Shown: positions 1 to 10,269 of the stretch, one piece after another
Layout of the letters: every line of letters starts with the position of its first letter
How positions within the stretch are numbered: position 1 is the stretch's first letter
From: Bathymodiolus brooksi
Lineage: Eukaryota; Mollusca; Bivalvia; Mytilida; Modiolidae
Reading direction: 5' to 3'
Assembly: GCA_963680875.1 (NCBI GenBank)
Contig: OY804579.1
Location: 28,567,804 to 28,631,803, forward strand
DNA length: 64,000 nt
Notes under the pieces: generated by a model
What the model was told of the DNA's origin: nothing
The model's input: only the letters and a program-made list of their open reading frames with translations
Databases searched by the model: none
Program-made: the position numbers and the translations under genes

Positions 1-161
1 GATAACTTGAGTAGTGTTTCTCAGAATGTTTTGAAATTTTATCAGCACCTTACCGGTGGAGAGAGGAGGATCTCTTTCATTTTTGACGATTTTCACTTTT
101 GCCGTTCCAGAGTTATTGGACTTGATATGACGGAAAATAGGATGTTTACCCTATGTCGTAT
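1..161 (+). repeat. Monomer subtype A (reference copy)
   Basis: This is a 161-bp monomer. Diagnostic sites are CAGCACCTTACCGGTGG (ACCGGT site), GAGGATCTC (no GGATCC), GACGAT, TTCCAG, and tail AGGATGTTTACCC...TGTCGTATG. A is usually followed by B, b or D and preceded by C, c or C2. Its tail AGGATG also appears on hybrid C/A monomers at 10109, 11392 and 55967. Confidence 0.9.
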
Positions 162-322
162 GATAACTTGAGTAGTGTTTCTCAGAATGTTTTGAAATTT
201 TATCAGCAGCTTACTGGTGAGGAGAGGAGGATCCCTTTCATTTTTGACGATTTTCACTTTTGCCGTTCCAGAGTTATTGGACTTGATATGACGGAAAATC
301 GGATTTTTACCCTATGTCGTAT
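162..322 (+). repeat. Monomer subtype B (reference copy)
   Basis: This is a 161-bp monomer with TTACTGGTGAGGAG, GGATCC, GACGAT and tail CGGATTTTTACCC...TGTCGTATG. It contains about 61 G/C of 161 by hand count (38%). B usually precedes C (or e). The b form (reference copy at 1128) has the same body but tail CGGATTGTTACCC...TGTTGTATG, and is nearly always followed by E, fT or A. Confidence 0.9.
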
Positions 323-483
323 GATAACTTGAGTAGTGTTTCTCAGAATGTTTTGAAATTTTATCAGCAGCTTATTGATGAAGAGAGGAGGATCCCTTTA
401 ATTTTTGACGATTTTCACTTTTGCCGTTCCAGAGTTATTGGACTTGATATGACGGAAAATAGGATTTTTACTCTATGTCGTAT
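323..483 (+). repeat. Monomer subtype C (reference copy)
   Basis: This is a 161-bp monomer with TTATTGATGAAGAG, GGATCC, CCTTTAATTTTTGAC, GACGAT and tail AGGATTTTTACTC...TGTCGTATG. It usually precedes A or D. The c form (reference 1926) differs by TTTCTAAGAATG in place of TTTCTCAGAATG and always follows f (or a D/f hybrid). Confidence 0.9.
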
Positions 484-644
484 GATAACTTGAGTAGTGT
501 TTCTCAGAATGTTTTGAAATTTTATCAGCAGCTTACCGGTGGAGAGAGGAGGATCTCTTTCATTTTTGACAATTTTCACTTCTGCCGTTCCAGAGTTATT
601 GGACTTGATATGACGGAAAATCGGATTGTTACCCTATGTTGTAT
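484..644 (+). repeat. Monomer subtype D, 161-bp form (reference copy)
   Basis: Diagnostic sites are TTACCGGTGGAGAG, GATCTC, GACAAT, CACTTCTGCC and tail CGGATTGTTACCC...TGTTGTATG. D precedes B, b or G. The CpG at GACGAT of other subtypes is CpA here. D shares its front with the 158-bp d forms and its tail with b, which makes it a natural exchange partner of both. Confidence 0.9.
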
Positions 645-1127
645 GATAACTTGAGTAGTGTTTCTCAGAATGTTTTGAAATTTTATCAGCAGCTTACTGG
701 TGAGGAGAGGAGGATCCCTTTCATTTTTGACGATTTTCACTTTTGCCGTTCCAGAGTTATTGGACTTGATATGACGGAAAATCGGATTTTTACCCTATGT
801 CGTATGATAACTTGAGTAGTGTTTCTCAGAATGTTTTGAAATTTTATCAGCAGCTTATTGATGAAGAGAGGAGGATCCCTTTAATTTTTGACGATTTTCA
901 CTTTTGCCGTTCCAGAGTTATTGGACTTGATATGACGGAAAATAGGATTTTTACTCTATGTCGTATGATAACTTGAGTAGTGTTTCTCAGAATGTTTTGA
1001 AATTTTATCAGCAGCTTACCGGTGGAGAGAGGAGGATCTCTTTCATTTTTGACAATTTTCACTTCTGCCGTTCCAGAGTTATTGGACTTGATATGACGGA
1101 AAATCGGATTGTTACCCTATGTTGTAT

Positions 1128-1288
1128 GATAACTTGAGTAGTGTTTCTCAGAATGTTTTGAAATTTTATCAGCAGCTTACTGGTGAGGAGAGGAGGATCC
1201 CTTTCATTTTTGACGATTTTCACTTTTGCCGTTCCAGAGTTATTGGACTTGATATGACGGAAAATCGGATTGTTACCCTATGTTGTAT
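1128..1288 (+). repeat. Monomer subtype b (B body with TTGTATG tail)
   Basis: This is a 161-bp monomer with the B front and middle (TTACTGGTGAGGAG, GGATCC, GACGAT) and the D-type tail CGGATTGTTACCC...TGTTGTATG. It may itself be an old B/D hybrid that became fixed. In the hexamer it sits between A and E. Confidence 0.88.
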
Positions 1289-1448
1289 GATAACTTGAGT
1301 AGTGTTTCTCAGAATGTTTTGAAATTTTATCAGCAGCTTACTGATGAAGAGAGGAGGATCCCTTTCATTTTTGATGATTTTCACTTTTGCCGTTTTAGAG
1401 TTATTGGGCTTGATATGACGAAAATAGGATTTTTACTCTATGTCGTAT
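1289..1448 (+). repeat. Monomer subtype E, 160 bp (reference copy)
   Basis: Diagnostic sites are TTACTGATGAAGAG, GGATCC, GATGAT, GCCGTTTTAGAG, TTGGGCTTGATATG, GACGAAAATAGG (one G lost relative to GACGGAAAATAGG) and tail ATTTTTACTC...TGTCGTATG. The single-base deletion is present in every E, e and G copy I looked at. This means it was fixed before the array was amplified. Confidence 0.9.
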
Positions 1449-1606
1449 GATAACTTGAGTAGTGTTTCTCAGAATGTTTTGAAATTTTATCAGCAGCTTA
1501 CCGGTGGAGAGAGGAGGATCTCTTTCATTTTTGACAATTTTCACTTCTGCCGTTCCAGAGTTATTTGACTTGATATGACGGAAAATCGGATTTTTACCCT
1601 ATGTTG
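1449..1606 (+). repeat. Monomer subtype d1, 158 bp (reference copy)
   Basis: This has a D-type front (TTACCGGTGG, GACAAT, CACTTCTGCC) with GAGTTATTTGAC in place of GAGTTATTGGAC and a 3-bp shorter end (TGTTGCATAACTTG). d1 is present left of about 24.9 kb and right of 42.6 kb but absent between, where d2 and d3 take its place. It is followed by F-type monomers. Confidence 0.9.
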
Positions 1607-1764
1607 CATAACTTGAGTAGTGTTTCTCAGAATGTTTTGAAATTTTATCAGCAGCTTACAGATGAGGAGAGGAGGATCCCTTTCATTTTTGACGATTTTC
1701 ACTTTTGCCGTTCCAGAGTTATTGGACTTGATATGACGGAAAATCGGATTTTTACCCTATGTTG
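1607..1764 (+). repeat. Monomer subtype F8, 158 bp (reference copy)
   Basis: This has an F front (TTACAGATGAGGAG, GGATCC, GACGAT) with the short end TGTTGTATAACTTG normally found on d2. It is always followed by f. I see it only at 1607, 17492 and its 6249-bp duplicate near 23741. The two later copies have CCTTTAATTT. Confidence 0.85.
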
Positions 1765-1925
1765 TATAACTTGAGTAGTGTTTCTCAGAATGTTTTGAAA
1801 TTTTATCAGCAGCTTACAGATGAGGGGAGGAGGATCCCTTTCATTTTTGACGATTTTCACTTTTGCCGTTCCAGAGTTATTGGACTTGATATGACGGAAA
1901 ATCGGATTTTTACCCTATGTCGTAT
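1765..1925 (+). repeat. Monomer subtype f, 161 bp (reference copy)
   Basis: This has TTACAGATGAGGGGAGG (G for A relative to F), GGATCC, GACGAT and tail CGGATTTTTACCC...TGTCGTATG. It is followed by c or C. Variant f8 (20697) has the 158-bp TGTTGCATAA end and is followed by F. Variants named fc have the TTTTTACTC tail and are followed by A or e. Confidence 0.88.
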
Positions 1926-2086
1926 GATAACTTGAGTAGTGTTTCTAAGAATGTTTTGAAATTTTATCAGCAGCTTATTGATGAAGAGAGGAGGATCCCT
2001 TTAATTTTTGACGATTTTCACTTTTGCCGTTCCAGAGTTATTGGACTTGATATGACGGAAAATAGGATTTTTACTCTATGTCGTAT
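1926..2086 (+). repeat. Monomer subtype c (CTAAGAATG form of C)
   Basis: This is identical in type to C except TTTCTAAGAATG near the start. I count 14 copies (1926, 3689, 5134, 7062, 12193, 13638, 14600, 15725, 17811, 19896, their two duplicates in 23423-29671, 30312 and 38482). None occurs after 38642. It marks the hexamer HOR and its derivatives. Confidence 0.87.
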
Positions 2087-2408
2087 GATAACTTGAGTAG
2101 TGTTTCTCAGAATGTTTTGAAATTTTATCAGCACCTTACCGGTGGAGAGAGGAGGATCTCTTTCATTTTTGACGATTTTCACTTTTGCCGTTCCAGAGTT
2201 ATTGGACTTGATATGACGGAAAATAGGATGTTTACCCTATGTCGTATGATAACTTGAGTAGTGTTTCTCAGAATGTTTTGAAATTTTATCAGCAGCTTAC
2301 CGGTGGAGAGAGGAGGATCTCTTTCATTTTTGACAATTTTCACTTCTGCCGTTCCAGAGTTATTGGACTTGATATGACGGAAAATCGGATTGTTACCCTA
2401 TGTTGTAT

Positions 2409-2568
2409 GATAACTTGAGTAGTGTTTCTCAGAATGTTTTGAAATTTGATCAGCAACTTACTGGTGAAGAGAGGAGGATCCCTTTCATTTTTGATGATTT
2501 TCACTTTTGCCGTTTTAGAGTTATTGGGCTTGATATGACGAAAATAGGATTTTTACTCTATGTCGTAT
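2409..2568 (+). repeat. Monomer subtype G, 160 bp (reference copy)
   Basis: This has GAAATTTGATCAGCAACTTACTGG near the start and the E body (GATGAT, CGTTTTAG, GACGAAAATAGG). The T-to-G change creates TGATCA, a site seen only in G and G/B monomers. I count 14 G copies plus three G/B hybrids. G nearly always follows D. Confidence 0.9.
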
Positions 2569-3369
2569 GATAACTTGAGTAGTGTTTCTCAGAATGTTTT
2601 GAAATTTTATCAGCAGCTTACCGGTGGAGAGAGGAGGATCTCTTTCATTTTTGACAATTTTCACTTCTGCCGTTCCAGAGTTATTTGACTTGATATGACG
2701 GAAAATCGGATTTTTACCCTATGTTGCATAACTTGAGTAGTGTTTCTCAGAATGTTTTGAAATTTTATCAGCAGCTTACAGATGAGGAGAGGAGGATCCC
2801 TTTCATTTTTGACGATTTTCACTTTTGCCGTTCCAGAGTTATTGGACTTGATATGACGGAAAATAGGATTTTTACTCTATGTCGTATGATAACTTGAGTA
2901 GTGTTTCTCAGAATGTTTTGAAATTTTATCAGCACCTTACCGGTGGAGAGAGGAGGATCTCTTTCATTTTTGACGATTTTCACTTTTGCCGTTCCAGAGT
3001 TATTGGACTTGATATGACGGAAAATAGGATGTTTACCCTATGTCGTATGATAACTTGAGTAGTGTTTCTCAGAATGTTTTGAAATTTTATCAGCAGCTTA
3101 CTGGTGAGGAGAGGAGGATCCCTTTCATTTTTGACGATTTTCACTTTTGCCGTTCCAGAGTTATTGGACTTGATATGACGGAAAATCGGATTGTTACCCT
3201 ATGTTGTATGATAACTTGAGTAGTGTTTCTCAGAATGTTTTGAAATTTTATCAGAAGCTTACTGATGAAGAGAGGAGGATCCCTTTCATTTTTGATGATT
3301 TTCACTTTTGCCGTTTTAGAGTTATTGGGCTTGATATGACGAAAATAGGATTTTTACTCTATGTCGTAT

Positions 3370-3527
3370 GATAACTTGAGTAGTGTTTCTCAGAATGTTT
3401 TGAAATTTTATCAGCAGCTTACCGGTGGAGAGAGGAGGATCTCTTTCATTTTTGACAATTTTCACTTCTGCCGTTCTAGAGTTATTGGACTTGATATGAC
3501 GGAAAATCGGATTTTTACCCTATGTTG
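3370..3527 (+). repeat. Monomer subtype d2, 158 bp (reference copy)
   Basis: This has a D front with GAGTTATTGGAC retained and the 3-bp-short end TGTTGTATAACTTG. It is the D form of the 962-bp hexamer and is followed by f or f8. This copy carries a private TCTAGA site at 3475-3480. Confidence 0.88.
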
Positions 3528-3849
3528 TATAACTTGAGTAGTGTTTCTCAGAATGTTTTGAAATTTTATCAGCAGCTTACAGATGAGGGGAGGAGGATCC
3601 CTTTCATTTTTGACGATTTTCACTTTTGCCGTTCCAGAGTTATTGGACTTGATATGACGGAAAATCGGATTTTTACCCTATGTCGTATGATAACTTGAGT
3701 AGTGTTTCTAAGAATGTTTTGAAATTTTATCAGCAGCTTATTGATGAAGAGAGGAGGATCCCTTTAATTTTTGACGATTTTCACTTTTGCCGTTCCAGAG
3801 TTATTGGACTTGATATGACGGAAAATAGGATTTTTACTCTATGTCGTAT

Positions 3850-6800
3850 GATAACTTGAGTAGTGTTTCTCAGAATGTTTTGAAATTTTATCAGCACCTT
3901 ACCGGTGGAGAGAGGAGGATCTCTTTCATTTTTGACGATTTTCACTTTTGCCGTTCCAGAGTTATTGGACTTGATATGACGGAAAATAGGATGCTTACCC
4001 TATGTCGTATGATAACTTGAGTAGTGTTTCTCAGAATGTTTTGAAATTTTATCAGCAGCTTACTGGTGAGGAGAGGAGGATCCCTTTCATTTTTGACGAT
4101 TTTCACTTTTGCCGTTCCAGAGTTATTGGACTTGATATGACGGAAAATCGGATTTTTACCCTATGTCGTATGATAACTTGAGTAGTGTTTCTCAGAATGT
4201 TTTGAAATTTTATCAGCAGCTTATTGATGAAGAGAGGAGGATCCCTTTAATTTTTGACGATTTTCACTTTTGCCGTTCCAGAGTTATTGGACTTGATATG
4301 ACGGAAAATAGGATTTTTACTCTATGTCGTATGATAACTTGAGTAGTGTTTCTCAGAATGTTTTGAAATTTTATCAGCACCTTACCGGTGGAGAGAGGAG
4401 GATCTCTTTCATTTTTGACGATTTTCACTTTTGCCGTTCCAGAGTTATTGGACTTGATATGACGGAAAATAGGATGTTTACCCTATGTCGTATGATAACT
4501 TGAGTAGTGTTTCTCAGAATGTTTTGAAATTTTATCAGCAGCTTACTGGTGAGGAGAGGAGGATCCCTTTCATTTTTGACGATTTTCACTTTTGCCGTTC
4601 CAGAGTTATTGGACTTGATATGACGGAAAATCGGATTGTTACCCTATGTTGTATGATAACTTGAGTAGTGTTTCTCAGAATGTTTTGAAATTTTATCAGC
4701 AGCTTACTGATGAAGAGAGGAGGATCCCTTTCATTTTTGATGATTTTCACTTTTGCCGTTTTAGAGTTATTGGGCTTGATATGACGAAAATAGGATTTTT
4801 ACTCTATGTCGTATGATAACTTGAGTAGTGTTTCTCAGAATGTTTTGAAATTTTATCAGCAGCTTACCGGTGGAGAGAGGAGGATCTCTTTCATTTTTGA
4901 CAATTTTCATTTCTGCCGTTCCAGAGTTATTGGACTTGATATGACGGAAAATCGGATTTTTACCCTATGTTGTATAACTTGAGTAGTGTTTCTCAGAATG
5001 TTTTGAAATTTTATCAGCAGCTTACAGATGAGGGGAGGAGGATCCCTTTCATTTTTGACGATTTTCACTTTTGCCGTTCCAGAGTTATTGGACTTGATAT
5101 GACGGAAAATCGGATTTTTACCCTATGTCGTATGATAACTTGAGTAGTGTTTCTAAGAATGTTTTGAAATTTTATCAGCAGCTTATTGATGAAGAGAGGA
5201 GGATCCCTTTAATTTTTGACGATTTTCACTTTTGCCGTTCCAGAGTTATTGGACTTGATATGACGGAAAATAGGATTTTTACTCTATGTCGTATGATAAC
5301 TTGAGTAGTGTTTCTCAGAATGTTTTGAAATTTTATCAGCACCTTACCGGTGGAGAGAGGAGGATCTCTTTCATTTTTGACGATTTTCACTTTTGCCGTT
5401 CCAGAGTTATTGGACTTGATATGACGGAAAATAGGATGTTTACCCTATGTCGTATGATAACTTGAGTAGTGTTTCTCAGAATGTTTTGAAATTTTATCAG
5501 CAGCTTACTGGTGAGGAGAGGAGGATCCCTTTAATTTTTGACGATTTTCACTTTTGCCGTTCCAGAGTTATTGGACTTGATATGACGGAAAATCGGATTT
5601 TTACCCTATGTCGTATGATAACTTGAGTAGTGTTTCTCAGAATGTTTTGAAATTTTATCAGCAGCTTATTGATGAAGAGAGGAGGATCCCTTTAATTTTT
5701 GACGATTTTCACTTTTGCCGTTCCAGAGTTATTGGACTTGATATGACGGAAAATAGGATTTTTACTCTATGTCGTATGATAACTTGAGTAGTGTTTCTCA
5801 GAATGTTTTGAAATTTTATCAGCACCTTACCGGTGGAGAGAGGAGGATCTCTTTCATTTTTGACGATTTTCACTTTTGCCGTTCCAGAGTTATTGGACTT
5901 GATATGACGGAAAATAGGATGTTTACCCTATGTCGTATGATAACTTGAGTAGTGTTTCTCAGAATGTTTTGAAATTTTATCAGCAGCTTACTGGTGAGGA
6001 GAGGAGGATCCCTTTCATTTTTGACGATTTTCACTTTTGCCGTTCCAGAGTTATTGGACTTGATATGACGGAAAATCGGATTTTTACCCTATGTCGTATG
6101 ATAACTTGAGTAGTGTTTCTCAGAATGTTTTGAAATTTTATCAGCAGCTTATTGATGAAGAGAGGAGGATCCCTTTAATTTTTGACGATTTTCACTTTTG
6201 CCGTTCCAGAGTTATTGGACTTGATATGACGGAAAATAGGATTTTTACTCTATGTCGTATGATAACTTGAGTAGTGTTTCTCAGAATGTTTTGAAATTTT
6301 ATCAGCACCTTACCGGTGGAGAGAGGAGGATCTCTTTCATTTTTGACGATTTTCACTTTTGCCGTTCCAGAGTTATTGGACTTGATATGACGGAAAATAG
6401 GATGTTTACCCTATGTCGTATGATAACTTGAGTAGTGTTTCTCAGAATGTTTTGAAATTTTATCAGCAGCTTACTGGTGAGGAGAGGAGGATCCCTTTCA
6501 TTTTTGACGATTTTCACTTTTGCCGTTCCAGAGTTATTGGACTTGATATGACGGAAAATCGGATTGTTACCCTATGTTGTATGATAACTTGAGTAGTGTT
6601 TCTCAGAATGTTTTGAAATTTTATCAGCAGCTTACTGATGAAGAGAGGAGGATCCCTTTCATTTTTGATGATTTTCACTTTTGCCGTTTTAGAGTTATTG
6701 GGCTTGATATGACGAAAATAGGATTTTTACTCTATGTCGTATGATAACTTGAGTAGTGTTTCTCAGAATGTTTTGAAATTTTATCAGCAGCTTACCGGTG

Positions 6801-7222
6801 GAGAGAGGAGGATCTCTTTCATTTTTGACAATTTTCACTTCTGTCGTTCCAGAGTTATTGGACTTGATATGACGGAAAATCGGATTTTTACCCTATGTTG
6901 TATAACTTGAGTAGTGTTTCTCAGAATGTTTTGAAATTTTATCAGCAGCTTACAGATGAGGGGAGGAGGATCCCTTTCATTTTTGACGATTTTCACTTTT
7001 GCCGTTCCAGAGTTATTGGACTTGATATGACGGAAAATCGGATTTTTACCCTATGTCGTATGATAACTTGAGTAGTGTTTCTAAGAATGTTTTGAAATTT
7101 TATCAGCAGCTTATTGATGAAGAGAGGAGGATCCCTTTAATTTTTGACGATTTTCACTTTTGCCGTTCCAGAGTTATTGGACTTGATATGACGGAAAATA
7201 GGATTTTTACTCTATGTCGTAT
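3850..7222 (+). repeat. HOR segment 2: A-B-C trimers plus hexamer (9-mer then 12-mer)
   Basis: The subtype order is A B C A b E d2 f c (1445 bp, 3850-5294), then A B C A B C A b E d2 f c (1928 bp, 5295-7222). The second unit equals the first plus one extra A-B-C trimer (483 bp). This is direct evidence that the trimer expands and contracts as a module. Monomer 35 (5456, a B copy) carries CCTTTAATTT in place of CCTTTCATTT, a C-type segment in a B body, which looks like a small conversion tract. Private changes: 3994 (T to C in an A tail), 4910 (CAC to CAT in d2) and 6844 (CpG to TpG in d2). Confidence 0.87.
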
Positions 7223-7382
7223 GATAACTTGAGTAGTGTTTCTCAGAATGTTTTGAAATTTTATCAGCAACTTACTGGTGAAGAGAGGAGGATCCCTTTC
7301 ATTTTTGATGATTTTCACTTTTGCCGTTTTAGAGTTATTGGGCTTGATATGACGAAAATAGGATTTTTACTCTATGTCGTAT
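7223..7382 (+). repeat. Monomer subtype e, 160 bp (reference copy)
   Basis: This has an E body with CAGCAACTTACTGGTGAAGAG at the front, as in G, but TTTTATCAG rather than TTTGATCAG. It is intermediate between E and G. It is usually preceded by B (here by c) and followed by d3, d2 or D. Confidence 0.86.
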
Positions 7383-7540
7383 GATAACTTGAGTAGTGTT
7401 TCTCAGAATGTTTTGAAATTTTATCAGCAGCTTACCGGTGGAGAGAGGAGGATCTCTTTCATTTTTGACAATTTTCACTTCTGCCGTTCCAGAGTTATTG
7501 GACTTGATATGACGGAAAATCGGATTTTTACCCTATGTTG
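7383..7540 (+). repeat. Monomer subtype d3, 158 bp (reference copy)
   Basis: This combines the GAGTTATTGGAC of d2 with the TGTTGCATAA end of d1. It is followed by f. The d1, d2 and d3 forms differ only at these two places, so single-base mutation or conversion connects them. Confidence 0.86.
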
Positions 7541-10108
7541 CATAACTTGAGTAGTGTTTCTCAGAATGTTTTGAAATTTTATCAGCAGCTTACAGATGAG
7601 GGGAGGAGGATCCCTTTCATTTTTGACGATTTTCACTTTTGCCGTTCCAGAGTTATTGGACTTGATATGACGGAAAATCGGATTTTTACCCTATGTCGTA
7701 TGATAACTTGAGTAGTGTTTCTCAGAATGTTTTGAAATTTTATCAGCAGCTTATTGATGAAGAGAGGAGGATCCCTTTAATTTTTGACGATTTTCACTTT
7801 TGCCGTTCCAGAGTTATTGGACTTGATATGACGGAAAATAGGATTTTTACTCTATGTCGTATGATAACTTGAGTAGTGTTTCTCAGAATGTTTTGAAATT
7901 TTATCAGCACCTTACCGGTGGAGAGAGGAGGATCTCTTTCATTTTTGACGATTTTCACTTTTGCCGTTCCAGAGTTATTGGACTTGATATGACGGAAAAT
8001 AGGATGTTTACCCTATGTCGTATGATAACTTGAGTAGTGTTTCTCAGAATGTTTTGAAATTTTATCAGCAGCTTACCGGTGGAGAGAGGAGGATCTCTTT
8101 CATTTTTGACAATTTTCACTTCTGCCGTTCCAGAGTTATTGGACTTGATATGACGGAAAATCGGATTGTTACCCTATGTTGTATGATAACTTGAGTAGTG
8201 TTTCTCAGAATGTTTTGAAATTTGATCAGCAACTTACTGGTGAAGAGAGGAGGATCCCTTTCATTTTTGATGATTTTCACTTTTGCCGTTTTAGAGTTAT
8301 TGGGCTTGATATGACGAAAATAGGATTTTTACTCTATGTCGTATGATAACTTGAGTAGTGTTTCTCAGAATGTTTTGAAATTTTATCAGCAGCTTACCGG
8401 TGGAGAGAGGAGGATCTCTTTCATTTTTGACAATTTTCACTTCTGCCGTTCCAGAGTTATTTGACTTGATATGACGGAAAATCGGATTTTTACCCTATGT
8501 TGCATAACTTGAGTAGTGTTTCTCAGAATGTTTTGAAATTTTATCAGCAGCTTACAGATGAGGAGAGGAGGATCCCTTTCATTTTTGACGATTTTCACTT
8601 TTGCCGTTCCAGAGTTATTGGACTTGATATGACGGAAAATCGGATTTTTACCCTATGTCGTATGATAACTTGAGTAGTGTTTCTCAGAATGTTTTGAAAT
8701 TTTATCAGCAGCTTACTGGTGAGGAGAGGAGGATCCCTTTCATTTTTGACGATTTTCACTTTTGCCGTTCCAGAGTTATTGGACTTGATATGACGGAAAA
8801 TCGGATTTTTACCCTATGTCGTATGATAACTTGAGTAGTGTTTCTCAGAATGTTTTGAAATTTTATCAGCAGCTTATTGATGAAGAGAGGAGGATCCCTT
8901 TAATTTTTGACGATTTTCACTTTTGCCGTTCCAGAGTTATTGGACTTGATATGACGGAAAATAGGATTTTTACTCTATGTCGTATGATAACTTGAGTAGT
9001 GTTTCTCAGAATGTTTTGAAATTTTATCAGCACCTTACCGGTGGAGAGAGGAGGATCTCTTTCATTTTTGACGATTTTCACTTTTGCCGTTCCAGAGTTA
9101 TTGGACTTGATATGACGGAAAATAGGATGTTTACCCTATGTCGTATGATAACTTGAGTAGTGTTTCTCAGAATGTTTTGAAATTTTATCAGCAGCTTACT
9201 GGTGAGGAGAGGAGGATCCCTTTCATTTTTGACGATTTTCACTTTTGCCGTTCCAGAGTTATTGGACTTGATATGACGGAAAATCGGATTGTTACCCTAT
9301 GTTGTATGATAACTTGAGTAGTGTTTCTCAGAATGTTTTGAAATTTTATCAGCAGCTTACTGATGAAGAGAGGAGGATCCCTTTCATTTTTGATGATTTT
9401 CACTTTTGCCGTTTTAGAGTTATTGGGCTTGATATGACGAAAATAGGATTTTTACTCTATGTCGTATGATAACTTGAGTAGTGTTTCTCAGAATGTTTTG
9501 AAATTTTATCAGCAGCTTACCGGTGGAGAGAGGAGGATCTCTTTCATTTTTGACAATTTTCACTTCTGCCGTTCCAGAGTTATTGGACTTGATATGACGG
9601 AAAATCGGATTTTTACCCTATGTTGTATAACTTGAGTAGTGTTTCTCAGAATGTTTTGAAATTTTATCAGCAGCTTACAGATGAGGGGAGGAGGATCCCT
9701 TTCATTTTTGACGATTTTCACTTTTGCCGTTCCAGAGTTATTGGACTTGATATGACGGAAAATAGGATTTTTACTCTATGTCGTATGATAACTTGAGTAG
9801 TGTTTCTCAGAATGTTTTGAAATTTTATCAGCACCTTACCGGTGGAGAGAGGAGGATCTCTTTCATTTTTGACGATTTTCACTTTTGCCGTTCCAGAGTT
9901 ATTGGACTTGATATGACGGAAAATAGGATGTTTACCCTATGTCGTATGATAACTTGAGTAGTGTTTCTCAGAATGTTTTGAAATTTTATCAGCAGCTTAC
10001 TGGTGAGGAGAGGAGGATCCCTTTCATTTTTGACGATTTTCACTTTTGCCGTTCCAGAGTTATTGGACTTGATATGACGGAAAATCGGATTTTTACCCTA
10101 TGTCGTAT

Positions 10109-10269
10109 GATAACTTGAGTAGTGTTTCTCAGAATGTTTTGAAATTTTATCAGCAGCTTATTGATGAAGAGAGGAGGATCCCTTTAATTTTTGACGATTT
10201 TCACTTTTGCCGTTCCAGAGTTATTGGACTTGATATGACGGAAAATAGGATGTTTACCCTATGTCGTAT
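10109..10269 (+). repeat. Hybrid monomer C/A
   Basis: This has a C front (TTATTGATGAAGAG, CCTTTAATTT) and an A tail (AGGATGTTTACCC). It is followed by b, as a normal A would be, so one C-A junction has been compressed to one monomer. The same hybrid occurs at 11392 and 55967. The region between the diagnostic sites is identical in C and A, so the exchange point lies between about monomer positions 80 and 142. Confidence 0.86.

Larger units (their letters stand above)
1..3849 (+). repeat. Array segment 1: mixed-order monomers 1-24
   Basis: The subtype order is A B C D B C D b E d1 F8 f c A D G d1 Fc A b E d2 f c. A B-C-D trimer is repeated at the left (B C D B C D, 162-1127), and the segment ends in one complete A-b-E-d2-f-c hexamer (2888-3849). 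The first 17 monomers (1-2726) recur in the same order at 15886-18611. The window edge cuts the segment, so its true left extent is unknown. Monomer 21 (E) carries a private C-to-A change at 3255 that creates an AAGCTT site. Monomer 22 (d2) has a private C-to-T at 3477 that creates TCTAGA. Confidence 0.85.

Noticed and set aside
75..100. 10-bp phased T-runs that could fix nucleosome rotation
   Set aside because: The runs at 80-84, 90-93 and 97-100 are spaced about 9.5 and 7 bases. Three runs with uneven spacing do not show a period.
125..145. CENP-B box-like sequence around GACGGAAAATCGGA
   Set aside because: It resembles part of the mammalian CENP-B box (GGAA...CGG) but lacks the essential TTCG half, and its spacing is one base off. 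I do not call a CENP-B box.
141..161. Promoter or terminator signals in the AT-rich tail (ATTTTTACCC)
   Set aside because: The motif is short and common in AT-rich DNA and is repeated in every monomer. Nothing ties it to a transcript.
314..493. Short open reading frames in each monomer as real small genes
   Set aside because: Frames end inside the next monomer (161 and 158 are not multiples of 3). 1-bp and 3-bp indels and the TGA in d1 are tolerated, and the same ORF would be repeated hundreds of times. I annotate no CDS.
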